Shown here in pieces: positions 7,549 through 16,900 of a stretch of 21,266 nucleotides of DNA. A program made the translations under genes and the position numbers. Positions within the stretch are counted from its first letter, which is position 1; each line of letters opens with the position of its first letter. Origin of the DNA: a virus. Under the pieces are notes generated by a model that was given only the letters and a program-made list of their open reading frames with translations, was not told the origin of the DNA and did not search any database. Where the stretch lies: positions 1 to 21,266 of the IMG/VR virus record IMGVR_UViG_3300030061_003608. One strand, 5' to 3'.

Positions 7549-8664
7549 ATGGCTGAAGGTACAGGAAATACACAACAAGGACAACAAGATTCTGGTGGTG
7601 GATTTGAATCTACAAATCCATTCGTAGAGGTTCAATTTACAGATACCTCTAGTGGAGCAGATAGTGTTCTTTGGAATTTTGGGGATGGTAATGCATCTAC
7701 TGAAAGAAATCCAAAACATAAATTTTATGAAAATGGTAATTACAATGTTACTTTAACGGTAACTAATTCTGCTGGAGAAGCAATATCTCAAGAATCTGTG
7801 CAGGTAAATGGTATTGGTCAAGATTCAGTTCCCTTAACAGAAGAAGATCCACCTATTGATGAACAAGGTACTGAAGAAGAAGAAATAATATATGGATGTA
7901 CAGATCCTACTGCTACTAATTATGATGCAAATGCTACTCAGGATAATGGTAGTTGTCAATATGAGCCTGAAGAGGATTCGGTTTATATAGAACCGAAACC
8001 AACAAGTCCACCTACTGGATATAATCCAGCAATGAATATATTACAAATTGGCACTATGAGCTTTAAAAAAATGTGGGAATGGGATGGTTTTAATTGGGTA
8101 TTTGGTTACTTACATCCAGATTATACATCAAATACGGATACATCAGGTGATGATGCATCAGGCGATGATAGTGATACAACAGGTGATACATCACCTAAAT
8201 ATTCATATAATTTAGAGGGACAATTAAATAACAGACAATACAATTCGATAAATAATACCACAAGTCTGTTTATAGTGTTAAATGCTGTTAACAGTCCAGG
8301 TCTAATTCCTCAGATTCAAAATTATGTGAATGTGTCAAACGCTATAAGAATTAACGGATCTTTTAGTACAATTACTAATTTCGAATATAATTCATCTGAT
8401 AATAGTGGTAGAATTACTATTCAAGGGAATATGGGAAATAGTAGTGCTTCCGATGTTAATCCAACAACCGCATACAACTTTGAAATGATTATAGAAAGTG
8501 ATACTGAATTAGATGCAAACACAAGTGGAAACACCAGCGGAGATACAGGTGGAGATACTGGTGGAGATGATGGTATTCGTGGATGTACAGATCCTCAAGC
8601 TGATAACTTCAATAGATTTGCTACCATAGATGATGGTAGTTGTGAATACTCATCTGGATATTAA
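7549..8664 (+). CDS. Virion protein with PKD domain and two cysteine-bounded repeats
   Basis: The 371-residue protein has a clear PKD (Ig-like) domain at residues 23-88: NPFVEVQFTDTSSG, the hallmark WNFGDG at 42-47, then HKFYENGNYNVTLTVTNSAG. An acidic linker leads to a 23-residue cysteine-bounded repeat (116-138: begins GCTDPTATNY, ends DNGSCQY). The central part has WEWDGFNWVFGYLHPDY, then an Asp/Ser/Gly/Thr linker (SGDDASGDDSD), a beta domain (about 205-325), a second low-complexity linker (GNTSGDTGGDTGGDDG) and a second copy of the cysteine repeat at 345-367, almost at the C-terminus. PKD domains and such repeats are typical of extracellular adhesins. AGGAG at 7538..7542 is 6 nt before the ATG. 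The protein shares its N-terminal leader with its upstream neighbour. It is probably a baseplate-attached adhesin; that role is inferred. Confidence 0.75.
   Translation: MAEGTGNTQQGQQDSGGGFESTNPFVEVQFTDTSSGADSVLWNFGDGNASTERNPKHKFYENGNYNVTLTVTNSAGEAISQESVQVNGIGQDSVPLTEEDPPIDEQGTEEEEIIYGCTDPTATNYDANATQDNGSCQYEPEEDSVYIEPKPTSPPTGYNPAMNILQIGTMSFKKMWEWDGFNWVFGYLHPDYTSNTDTSGDDASGDDSDTTGDTSPKYSYNLEGQLNNRQYNSINNTTSLFIVLNAVNSPGLIPQIQNYVNVSNAIRINGSFSTITNFEYNSSDNSGRITIQGNMGNSSASDVNPTTAYNFEMIIESDTELDANTSGNTSGDTGGDTGGDDGIRGCTDPQADNFNRFATIDDGSCEYSSGY
7894..7962 (+). repeat. Cysteine-bounded repeat, copy 1
   Basis: This 23-codon unit begins GCTDPTATNYDANAT and ends GSCQY. Its first 15 bases (GGATGTACAGATCCT) are identical to those of copy 2 at 8581. 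The paired cysteines probably form a disulfide or bind a metal around a small acidic loop. Similar units occur in surface proteins of Bacteroidota. Confidence 0.75.
8581..8649 (+). repeat. Cysteine-bounded repeat, copy 2
   Basis: This second 23-codon unit begins GCTDPQADNFNRFAT and ends GSCEY, four residues before the protein ends. It has the same length and spacing as copy 1, with identical GGATGTACAGATCCT and GATGGTAGTTGT-like ends, so it arose by duplication. Confidence 0.75.
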
Positions 8665-10856
8665 TGGCTATTTTTACAAAAGCAGAGGACTTGTTTGGGT
8701 TATTTAATCAATCAGTTGGTGGTGGTGCAATAGAGGGTGGACAACCAGGATATGAAACTAGAAGATTTTTTCAACCTAAAGTTGGATTAGATGCTATAGT
8801 TAAAAATCCAGGATATTTAGATACTTCCGAAGATAAACCTTATCCAACTGATGTAGTTAGTTATAATGACAGAAGACAAATTTTAGGGACTATTACTTTA
8901 AACAATAGAGATTGGTGGGAAAATAGTAACTATGATAAAACATCATTTCAACCTTATTTAACTGATGAAAAAAAAATTGTTTTTAATCAACAAGTTAAGA
9001 TTGATGGAAGTGGGAATAAAATTATAGTTAATGAAGATAGAGATAAATCTGGTTTCTTTAAATTTTCTATTGATGCTGCACCTTTCGTAATAAATCCAAA
9101 TACAGATGAGATTGTAAGATTAGATAGATATTACGATAAAGATATAGATACTGAAAAATATAATTTAGCAACCGAAGGTAAGATAAACTATTATATTTAC
9201 CCACGAGGTGATGCCAGAACACCAGCTGGTAACATAGATACATTTAAATCTAAAGGTAAAAAAACAGATGCTGGTGAGAATGTGTTTGATAGATATGCTA
9301 GAAATCCAAATTCTACTCGTGGTTATCACCTTTTTCATTTGGATTGGGGTGATGGAACTCCTTTAGAACATATAAGAGAAACTAAAGTTTTAGAAGGAAA
9401 TACTTTGTTAGAACACATATACGAAAAACCAGGATTTTATACAATCAAAGGTGTGGTTATGGCATTTGATGGTGATGAAATAGGTTGTTGGGAAAAATTT
9501 GAAACAAATTTTTTACTTAATCCATCTCCTAATTATGATGTTGATTTATATGATTACGAAAACTTTGCTACAATAGGTGGTATAAGCAATGATTCTGTTT
9601 TGGTAAAATCAGCAACAGATATTATTGGAATTAATCCTTTAACATTTGATGATGAAAAGTCTTCTGTTAAATTAGTAGAAAATATTAATTTGTTTGATAG
9701 GTTAAGTATATATAATTTTTTAACAAAGATTGACCATACGATACTTAATGAATACCTATCTGATTTTGATGATTACACTAAAGAGATAACTGATGAACCT
9801 GGTCCTATGATGATGGATGGTGAAATCATAGGGTGTTTAGATCCACAGGCTTTAAATTACGATCCTAATGCTGAACGAGATATTACTGTTGGGAGTATAT
9901 GTGATTATGGTTTAACATTGAAAATAGTAGCACCTACTTTTGTAAATAGATTAGGAGAGAATGATCCGAATGCTCCAAATTTTCATATCGACCTATACCT
10001 TGTAAATGATACCGAAAGTATATTAGGTAGTATTCCAGAAGATAATCCTTATTATTTAGATTCACCAAAAGTTTTACAAGGTCAACCTGATTTACAAAAC
10101 GGTTATACCGGAACTGAAACTCTTCCAATTGGAGCTCAAAATCCATTTTATGCAATTGGTAGAAAATTAGCATATCAACAGGCATTAGGAGAGGATTGGA
10201 TTAACTATGATGCAATTGATAGTAATTCAACAAAGAAAACTGTTCAGACCAATCCTACCAATTCAAGTAATAAAACTAGAAATATAACAAAAAGTCAATT
10301 ACTAAATGCTAAAAGGATTCTTATTGGTGTAAGAGCTCCAGAAACAGGTGGCGGTCAAGGTTCTCAAACCACAGTTGCAGTAGAGTCATTTAGTTTTGAT
10401 GTAGAAGCCGTTCCACATTCATCGGAAGATGCACAAGCGTTGGGTAGAAACTTACCAATATTAAGTTCTAATGATGTAAATAATATTTATGATAATGTAT
10501 CATCAACTCGTTCAGGCGATCCATATGAAATATTGTATAGTAATTATTTTCATCCAACTAAAGGTGCAATTAATTTGAGAAAAACAAATGGATCCGGAGA
10601 GATATTAACAGGTTGGTTTTATAAGCTAGGTCAACAATTACCAGTAAACGAATTTGGTAATAGACAACGAACTGGAGTAGCAAGTGATTGGGTAGTTACT
10701 AAAGATAAAATAAATTTTTTAGAATTGGATATAAGTGAACTTCAAGATGCTGGAGCTACTGATGAAAATGGTTTGAATGGAACATATAATATAAATTTCA
10801 ATCTTACATACACACAATCTGATGGTGGTAGTACAGGTAATATTACTGGACCGTAG
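8664..10856 (+). CDS. Virion protein with PKD-like domain and one cysteine-bounded repeat
   Basis: The 730-residue product starts in a TAATG overlap with no obvious ribosome binding site, so it is probably translated by coupling. Residues 1-210 are an uncharacterised N-terminal part with aromatic clusters (NNRDWWENSNY) and KINYYIYPRGDA. Residues about 218-282 form a PKD-like domain: LFHLDWGDGTPLEH (W228, G229, D230, G231), then EHIYEKPGFYTIKGVV, the usual closing H-Y-x-x-x-G-x-Y-x-V pattern. Residues 390-415 are a variant of the cysteine repeat (GCLDPQALNYDPNAE, ending CDY), with three extra residues. The C-terminal 300 residues include a beta domain (ILIGVRAPETGGGQGSQTTV, SFSFDVEAV). The sharing of PKD and Cys repeat with the previous gene points to common ancestry or domain exchange. 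A virion adhesin or adaptor is the likely role, inferred from domains and position. Confidence 0.7.
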   Translation: MAIFTKAEDLFGLFNQSVGGGAIEGGQPGYETRRFFQPKVGLDAIVKNPGYLDTSEDKPYPTDVVSYNDRRQILGTITLNNRDWWENSNYDKTSFQPYLTDEKKIVFNQQVKIDGSGNKIIVNEDRDKSGFFKFSIDAAPFVINPNTDEIVRLDRYYDKDIDTEKYNLATEGKINYYIYPRGDARTPAGNIDTFKSKGKKTDAGENVFDRYARNPNSTRGYHLFHLDWGDGTPLEHIRETKVLEGNTLLEHIYEKPGFYTIKGVVMAFDGDEIGCWEKFETNFLLNPSPNYDVDLYDYENFATIGGISNDSVLVKSATDIIGINPLTFDDEKSSVKLVENINLFDRLSIYNFLTKIDHTILNEYLSDFDDYTKEITDEPGPMMMDGEIIGCLDPQALNYDPNAERDITVGSICDYGLTLKIVAPTFVNRLGENDPNAPNFHIDLYLVNDTESILGSIPEDNPYYLDSPKVLQGQPDLQNGYTGTETLPIGAQNPFYAIGRKLAYQQALGEDWINYDAIDSNSTKKTVQTNPTNSSNKTRNITKSQLLNAKRILIGVRAPETGGGQGSQTTVAVESFSFDVEAVPHSSEDAQALGRNLPILSSNDVNNIYDNVSSTRSGDPYEILYSNYFHPTKGAINLRKTNGSGEILTGWFYKLGQQLPVNEFGNRQRTGVASDWVVTKDKINFLELDISELQDAGATDENGLNGTYNINFNLTYTQSDGGSTGNITGP
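9831..9908 (+). repeat. Cysteine-bounded repeat, divergent copy 3
   Basis: This 26-codon unit in the second PKD gene keeps G-C-x-D-P-Q-A, N-Y-D, N-A and the final C-D-Y of copies 1 and 2. It carries a three-residue insertion and lacks the exact GSC triplet (GSIC instead). Confidence 0.65.
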
Positions 10857-10864
10857 GATTTATT

Positions 10865-11512
10865 ATGGCTAAAATACACAACGGAATAGTTAATAATAAA
10901 TTAAAAGACTCACTTAAAGATAGTGGGTTAAATGATTTTGATTTAGCAACAACTAAAATGTACAAGGGCGTTAAACCAATGTTTGAACATTTAGGTTTTA
11001 AAAGTTCAACATTTGATAAACCAAACGAACAAACTTATTGGAAAAATCATATACCATCTGATTTTAATTATTTTAATTTATCTGGTGTAAAGACAAGAGT
11101 TATCGAAGTAGATGGAGATGTCGGAGTTTCGAAAGGAGCTAAAACATCGAGAGAATCTTATAGAGAAATATTTATAGATGAGAATGAAGAACAAGTTTGG
11201 GACAATGGGTATTATTATCCTGTACTTCCTCGATTAAATAAATTTGGCGTATTTGATGAAGATGTTGATGTAACTTTGTATGGTGGTGAAAATCCTCCAA
11301 TCACAAATTTAGATGAACAAGATGAAGACTTAATACTAAATTTAAATTTTAATGATTCAGATACCGATGATATAATAGATAAATCAGATAGAATGAAAGT
11401 TAAGTATAATAATGATTTTGAATTAAAATTAGATAAAAATTTAAGATTATTTAATTCAACCGATAGTGAACCAGATCCGATAGAAGATGATGATTTAGAA
11501 CAGGCATTTTAA
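10865..11512 (+). CDS. Acidic virion-associated protein of unknown function
   Basis: This 215-residue protein has a ribosome binding site formed by TAGGA (10854..10858), which overlaps the stop of the previous gene and lies 6 nt before the ATG. Residues 1-35 are helical and basic/polar. The middle contains tyrosine-rich NGYYYPVLPRLNKFGVFDED (around 115-135), a segment of a type common in marine phage baseplate-region proteins. The last 80 residues are strongly acidic (DEQDEDLILNLNFNDSDTDD). The final 60 residues align without gaps to the C-terminus of the next protein, and both end in QAF. No enzyme motif or membrane segment is seen. I do not recognise a named family. The shared tail suggests both proteins dock at the same virion site. 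Confidence 0.65.
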   Translation: MAKIHNGIVNNKLKDSLKDSGLNDFDLATTKMYKGVKPMFEHLGFKSSTFDKPNEQTYWKNHIPSDFNYFNLSGVKTRVIEVDGDVGVSKGAKTSRESYREIFIDENEEQVWDNGYYYPVLPRLNKFGVFDEDVDVTLYGGENPPITNLDEQDEDLILNLNFNDSDTDDIIDKSDRMKVKYNNDFELKLDKNLRLFNSTDSEPDPIEDDDLEQAF

Positions 11513-13974
11513 TGGCATATAATAAAAAAAATAAATCTCCAAGTGTAAAAACACCAGGTGTTTATCGTGACGCTACAGATAAACAATTGGGTTTAGATAA
11601 CGATGATTTAGAAAATCTTTCTTTAGGAAATTGGAACTCACTTTTTAGAGGTAACAAGTTATTGTTATCAGGTGATTTATTAGATGTCATAAAAAGCAGA
11701 AGTGGTATTCCTGTTAAGATACGAACATCACCACCAAAAAACGGAGATAGAGTTCTTGTTTGGAGATTTAGAAGAAATATTAGTGATGGTTATTATGAAG
11801 ATCCAGGACAAGGAATTTATGATAATAGAATAAAAATTATACAAGGTCCTTTCTTTGAAACTCTTAGTGATGAAGAGCAGATAACCGGTACTAATGATGA
11901 CAATCAAGGAATAAAAAAAAGTAGGTTAGAAAGAACAGATGCTGTTTATCGCAGATTTTACGGAGATAATAATGTACAGATATTCAGAAACGATAATAGA
12001 ATTGTATTAACATCAACCACACCAATAAACGGATTTAAGTTTGAAGAAGATACAGGAAAATTATTAGAAAGAGAAGAAGGTTCTCGTGATATAAGTTTAG
12101 TGATAGACTCAGGTTCTTTAGATAAATTAGACTTTCATGTCATTGAAAGAGCAATGAGTATGGATGAAAGAAACACATGGAGTGATTCAGGTGCCTTTAA
12201 GGGTAGAGATCAATTATTTACTCATGAGTTAATAGTTGTAGTTAATTTTGATATACAAGCTTTTAATGTACCTCAAGATATTATGGATGGATTAAATAAC
12301 ATACAATGGAATTTTAATGTTCCCTCAAATATAGAATCGTCACAAGCTTTTGATTCATATCCACAAAATTCAGCTGGTGCTATAGGATTAAGAGGGTTTG
12401 GTGAAAGTGAAGGGAACAGACATGGGTATAGTGGTCCTAATAATGAGTCAATGGATTTTCCTTTCTCTACAGGTGTATCTTACCCATCTTTAAATTTTTT
12501 TAGTGGAGAACCTCATTTTGGTGGGTATGGTTATTATAGTGTAGATAATAGTGAAGTAGGTGGACAGAGTTATGGTGTTAACATAGGAGCAGTAGAATTT
12601 GATTTAGCTGATGACTGGCAAATTAATTGGAATTGGTCTAATGGATTAAGATTTTCTAACGATTTAACATTTTCAGCAAATGGAGATAGGTCTTCATTAC
12701 AAGATGATCAAGTACGAGCTTTAGATAACCATTTTAATTTTTTAAATTATCCTACTTTTGAACTTGATATAGCAATAAACGATCCTGAATACATAAGGGG
12801 TTTAAGTTCATTTGATGAGCCTGTAGATTTTATTGTTTATAGTGAAACAGATAAAGGTACAGAATTATTGTATTATGATTCAGAAGATGATGAAGATGAT
12901 TATATGGAGACTTCTTATCCCGTAAATGTTAAATTAAATATTGGGTTATTTGATGATGCAGATAATTTTCAAAATAGCACAACTGGATTTGATACAGATT
13001 TAATAGTTTCTGCTTTTGGTGGTGGTGGAATATCCGCTAGAGATTTTTTAAATGATCCTCTAGGTATTAATTTATCATGGTATGCATCAAGACCAACATT
13101 ATGTTATTACAAATACCAAGTGATACAATGGGGTGATGAAAAACAATTATTGACTGATGAACAAATAGAAAATTCTTACTTTTTTAATTTTTATAATAAT
13201 GATGAATATCCAGAGCCTGGTGACTTCTTTTATAGAAAGTATCAACAAGCTCAACAAGTAGAATCCATTTCTATAAATGAGCAACTTGAACATTCATATA
13301 ATACTCCTGGTATAAAAACAATAAAAATAATTGTGTATCGTTACCATCCAAATGGAGCATTTATTCTTCAAACTAACTTAGTTACAAATAATATTGTCGT
13401 TGGAGATGGGGTATTAAAATCACAAGACTTTTCTATTTTCGGTACTAGTGATTTTAATTTCATACCTATAACAGACAATCAAGTAATCATAGGTGGATTT
13501 GATAATGATTCAAAATATAATAACTCTATGGAACAATTAGTAAAAGATGATTTATTTTCAAGAGATGAATTTTTAGATAGAGTTGCTTCAAATGATTTTA
13601 TAGATAAATTTAATAGTCAACTTTTAGGAGAAAACATTTCTCAAATGGATGTCGGTAATACAAGAATGTTTAATAAGCCAAAAGATATCTATGACTTTAT
13701 TGGTGGAAATAAATTAGAATGGATAAATGAATCATTAGGAAGTTTACCTATCAATAGTTTAGCAACCGACATATTTATAGATGATGAAGATTGTATAATG
13801 GATATAGATCCATCAAAATCTGAATACTTAGCACTAAAAAATAATTTAGGAAAAGCTAAAGGTATATTAATTGGAGATTATGAATTAACTAAAACAGAAG
13901 GATCACCTGTAACTAAACAAGGTATCATGAAAACTCCTAAAATAGATAAAAATCAAGATAGACAAGCATTTTAA
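11512..13974 (+). CDS. Large virion protein with degenerate PKD-like segment and shared C-terminal tail
   Basis: The 820-residue product starts in a TAATG overlap with only a weak upstream AACAGG. The N-terminus is basic and polar (NKKNKSPSVKTPGVYRD), followed by a beta-rich part (DVIKSRSGIPVKIRTSPPKN, GDRVLVWRFRRN). Residues about 230-450 are aromatic and Gly/Asn-rich beta segments (GGYGYYSVDNSEVGGQSYGV, WQINWNWSNGL). A very acidic patch, DSEDDEDDYMET, follows. Residues about 535-625 look like a PKD domain with a long insert: YQVIQWGDE (W540, G541, D542) and later LEHSYNTPGIKTIKIIVYRY. The C-terminal 200 residues are helical, then end in a 60-residue tail (KGILIGDYEL to DRQAF) shared with the preceding protein. 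It is likely a baseplate or fibre protein. The function is unknown, and the PKD call is tentative. Confidence 0.65.
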   Translation: MAYNKKNKSPSVKTPGVYRDATDKQLGLDNDDLENLSLGNWNSLFRGNKLLLSGDLLDVIKSRSGIPVKIRTSPPKNGDRVLVWRFRRNISDGYYEDPGQGIYDNRIKIIQGPFFETLSDEEQITGTNDDNQGIKKSRLERTDAVYRRFYGDNNVQIFRNDNRIVLTSTTPINGFKFEEDTGKLLEREEGSRDISLVIDSGSLDKLDFHVIERAMSMDERNTWSDSGAFKGRDQLFTHELIVVVNFDIQAFNVPQDIMDGLNNIQWNFNVPSNIESSQAFDSYPQNSAGAIGLRGFGESEGNRHGYSGPNNESMDFPFSTGVSYPSLNFFSGEPHFGGYGYYSVDNSEVGGQSYGVNIGAVEFDLADDWQINWNWSNGLRFSNDLTFSANGDRSSLQDDQVRALDNHFNFLNYPTFELDIAINDPEYIRGLSSFDEPVDFIVYSETDKGTELLYYDSEDDEDDYMETSYPVNVKLNIGLFDDADNFQNSTTGFDTDLIVSAFGGGGISARDFLNDPLGINLSWYASRPTLCYYKYQVIQWGDEKQLLTDEQIENSYFFNFYNNDEYPEPGDFFYRKYQQAQQVESISINEQLEHSYNTPGIKTIKIIVYRYHPNGAFILQTNLVTNNIVVGDGVLKSQDFSIFGTSDFNFIPITDNQVIIGGFDNDSKYNNSMEQLVKDDLFSRDEFLDRVASNDFIDKFNSQLLGENISQMDVGNTRMFNKPKDIYDFIGGNKLEWINESLGSLPINSLATDIFIDDEDCIMDIDPSKSEYLALKNNLGKAKGILIGDYELTKTEGSPVTKQGIMKTPKIDKNQDRQAF

Positions 13975-16900
13975 TGGAAATATTACAACCATATAATAAA
14001 ACTACTTTACAACTAATATCAGACCAATTAGAATATCAATTTGATTCTACTAATTTAACAGATGGTATAATAAAACTATCAGTATATACTGATATAGGAT
14101 CTTACTTAGATGATGAAGACCTACAACAAGACATTGATTTTTATGTAAAAGATAATGAGTTTTTTATTAAACCAAATGAATACTTAGATAGAAATGGTTT
14201 TGCTGAAGGTAACTATAATTTACAATATGATTTTTTAAAAAGATTAAATACAAGCGGTTTTAATATATCTGAAATATCCCCAAGTAGAAAAGAAATAAGA
14301 TTAACTATAATTGGTAGTGAAGTGAATGATAATACTAGAGATATTATTGTCGAATTTATGCAAGGGGATAGTGGTGTTTACCAATTTAATTCTAATTTTG
14401 AATTATCACAAGGTCGTTTAATTCCAATCAATGGATTTGCTTTTGATGAAGTTACCAATAATAAAAGAACTTTAATATTAAAATTAAACGAACCATTGCC
14501 AACTGATGTAGAAGTTTTATCTACAGAATTTAATATATCAAATAAATTTTTATCATCACAAACAGAAACTGTATTTTTTATTGACCGAGAAGGTCTTGCT
14601 ATAAGTGGATTGGGATTGACTATCGATGAAGGATATTCTACTACACCTACAGCAACAAATGATTCTTACTCTAATTATAATTCTATAACATCTTCTGTTG
14701 GTGAAAATATAGTAGAAGAAATAAATCGTCAACAAAAAGACCTTAACTTAAATATAGATTATCAAAAATTTGATGGTCATGTGTTTTTTGGTTCAGCAAA
14801 ATCTAAGTTAGAAGGATTTAAAAATAAAAATGTAAGGTTAGAGGGTTTATATTCTGAGTTAAGTTCTTCTCTTGTTTATTCTAGTAGTTTAAAAATAATA
14901 GAAAGAAGAAAACATTTATTTAAAGAAATTAGAAAAGTTGAAGATGAGTTTACTCATTATGAGCATTTTATGTATAATGATGGACAGTCATACTCTACAT
15001 CATCTGCTCCAAGTGTTAGTAACAATTTAGCTGGAACAAAATACACAAATTTAGTTGATAACGATTTTACTAAATTACAAGACCAAGAGGGATTTGATAG
15101 AGTTTATAAAAAATCAGAAAATGGTTTTATACATCTTTTTACTGATGTATATAATGTAGAAAGACCACCATTTTATAGTTCAGATGAATCTTTTTATATT
15201 TCTTTTATGTTACGAGGTGGTGGTGCTGACGATGAATACGATTTAAACTTTGCTTCCGGTGGTTTTGCTAATCAAAGATATGATAGGTCAGGTGGTGGCG
15301 AAGTTGGTAATTATGGGTACTTTAAAGATAGACAAATACCATTTAATGCTTGGAGTGGTTCTATATTAGCAAATCCACAAACAACTGGTTCACATTATCA
15401 AAGGTATATTTTTCAAGGACAACAAAGATTTTTTAGGCCTGTTAAAAGTGGAAATCTTGCTATAATAACAGGTCTTGAAAGTTATGAAAAAAATTCTACA
15501 TCATGGGAAATACTTTCTGGCTCAAATTCAATATCAGCATCTACAAAAGGTGGTATCGGTGATGGTTTTGCTTATTCTATGCATGATTTAACTGGTGTTT
15601 ATAATCCATATATGTTTCCATCTCAAATTCAAGAAGATGGTACATTAAGTATGAATGATTTTGTTACCGGTTCTATTTTACCACAAGGAGATTTATTTCC
15701 AATTTTTACACAAGAAGCTGGCAACAAACAAGCATTTTTTACAGATGTGGTTGTATCAAAAAATAATCCAACTAATATTCATCCTTTTTCAAAAGTATAT
15801 AGACCACCAAGTGGAAGTTATGGTGGTTCATCCGAATGGAATAGCTGGTATAATACAATGGAAACTATTGCTGAAGATTATGATACAAATAATATTAATT
15901 CATTAGTAAATAATTTACCTGAATTTTTGAGAACTAGCAATGAACATAAAGTTCTTCGTGATTTTGTAAATATGTTAGGTGAACAATTTGATTTATTAAG
16001 AAGTTATATTGACAATTATCATAACATATATAAGTTAGGGTATAAAAATCCAAATGGAATGCCAGATAATCTTTTACCTATTATTGGAAATAGTTTAGGA
16101 TTTGATTTAAAAAACCCAATTTCTAGTAGTTTAAGTAATTACTTAGATTCTACTCGTGGTGATGAAATTGGCGACAAAAAAGCTATTGCTTCTCTTTGGA
16201 CAAAAATATTAAATAACCTAGTTTATATTTACAAAACAAAAGGAACACAAGAAGGTATTAATACGTTATTAAGTTTATATGGATATGATCCTAGTTCGTT
16301 TAAATTAACTGAATATGGTGGCTCAAGAGAGGAACACAACCCAACCGTTCTAACAAATAATATTGCTAATGATTTAGATAATGGATTGAAAAATGTAAAA
16401 GGTAATGTTTCCTTTTTAGAAAAAAATGAAAAATTTAACACAATGAATTTTTCAGAAAAAGAAAATAAACTAGCATTAGATTGGTATTCTAATGATGCTG
16501 AACCAAATGGAGTTGAATTTGTTTTTAAAACTACAAGGACAAAAAATACACAAAAAATATTAAAATCAAGTGGATCTGCTTCAACTAAAGATAATTGGGA
16601 TGTAAGAATTATACCATCTGGTTCTTCAAACACCGTAGGTAAAGTGGAATTTAGACTAAATAATTCTACTGGAGCTAGTAGTGTTTTAACAAATAATGCT
16701 GTATCAATGTCTACTGATTATATAGATAATATTAATGATAACAAATTTTTTAATGTGATGTTACAAAAAAATATTATAACAAGTTCAGCTAAAGTTACCC
16801 AATCTTATAGTTTATTTGTTGGTAGACAAGACAATGATTCAATAAAAGACATTCAACATATATCCATGTCTACATTTAATGTTAACGCTAATCAAAACTT

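Noticed and set aside
8130-8580. DNA tandem repeats or CRISPR-like array in the Asp/Gly/Thr-rich stretches
   Set aside because: The short ggtgat/gatactggt repeats are in frame and encode protein linkers. They have no spacer structure.
9934-10185. 83-codon minus-strand frame
   Set aside because: Antisense shadow inside the second PKD gene, with no start signal.
7500-13974. Diversity-generating retroelement acting on the adhesin genes
   Set aside because: No reverse transcriptase and no template/variable repeat pair can be seen in the window.
15655-15906. 83-codon plus-strand frame inside the large wedge gene
   Set aside because: Out of frame with a well-supported gene, and its product is a string of Ile/Leu/Gln/Lys typical of a shifted AT-rich frame.
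16229-16633. 134-codon open frame on the minus strand
   Set aside because: It lies wholly inside the tail-protein-I/LamG coding region, has no ribosome binding site, and gives a composition unlike the other proteins. It is a shadow of the real gene.
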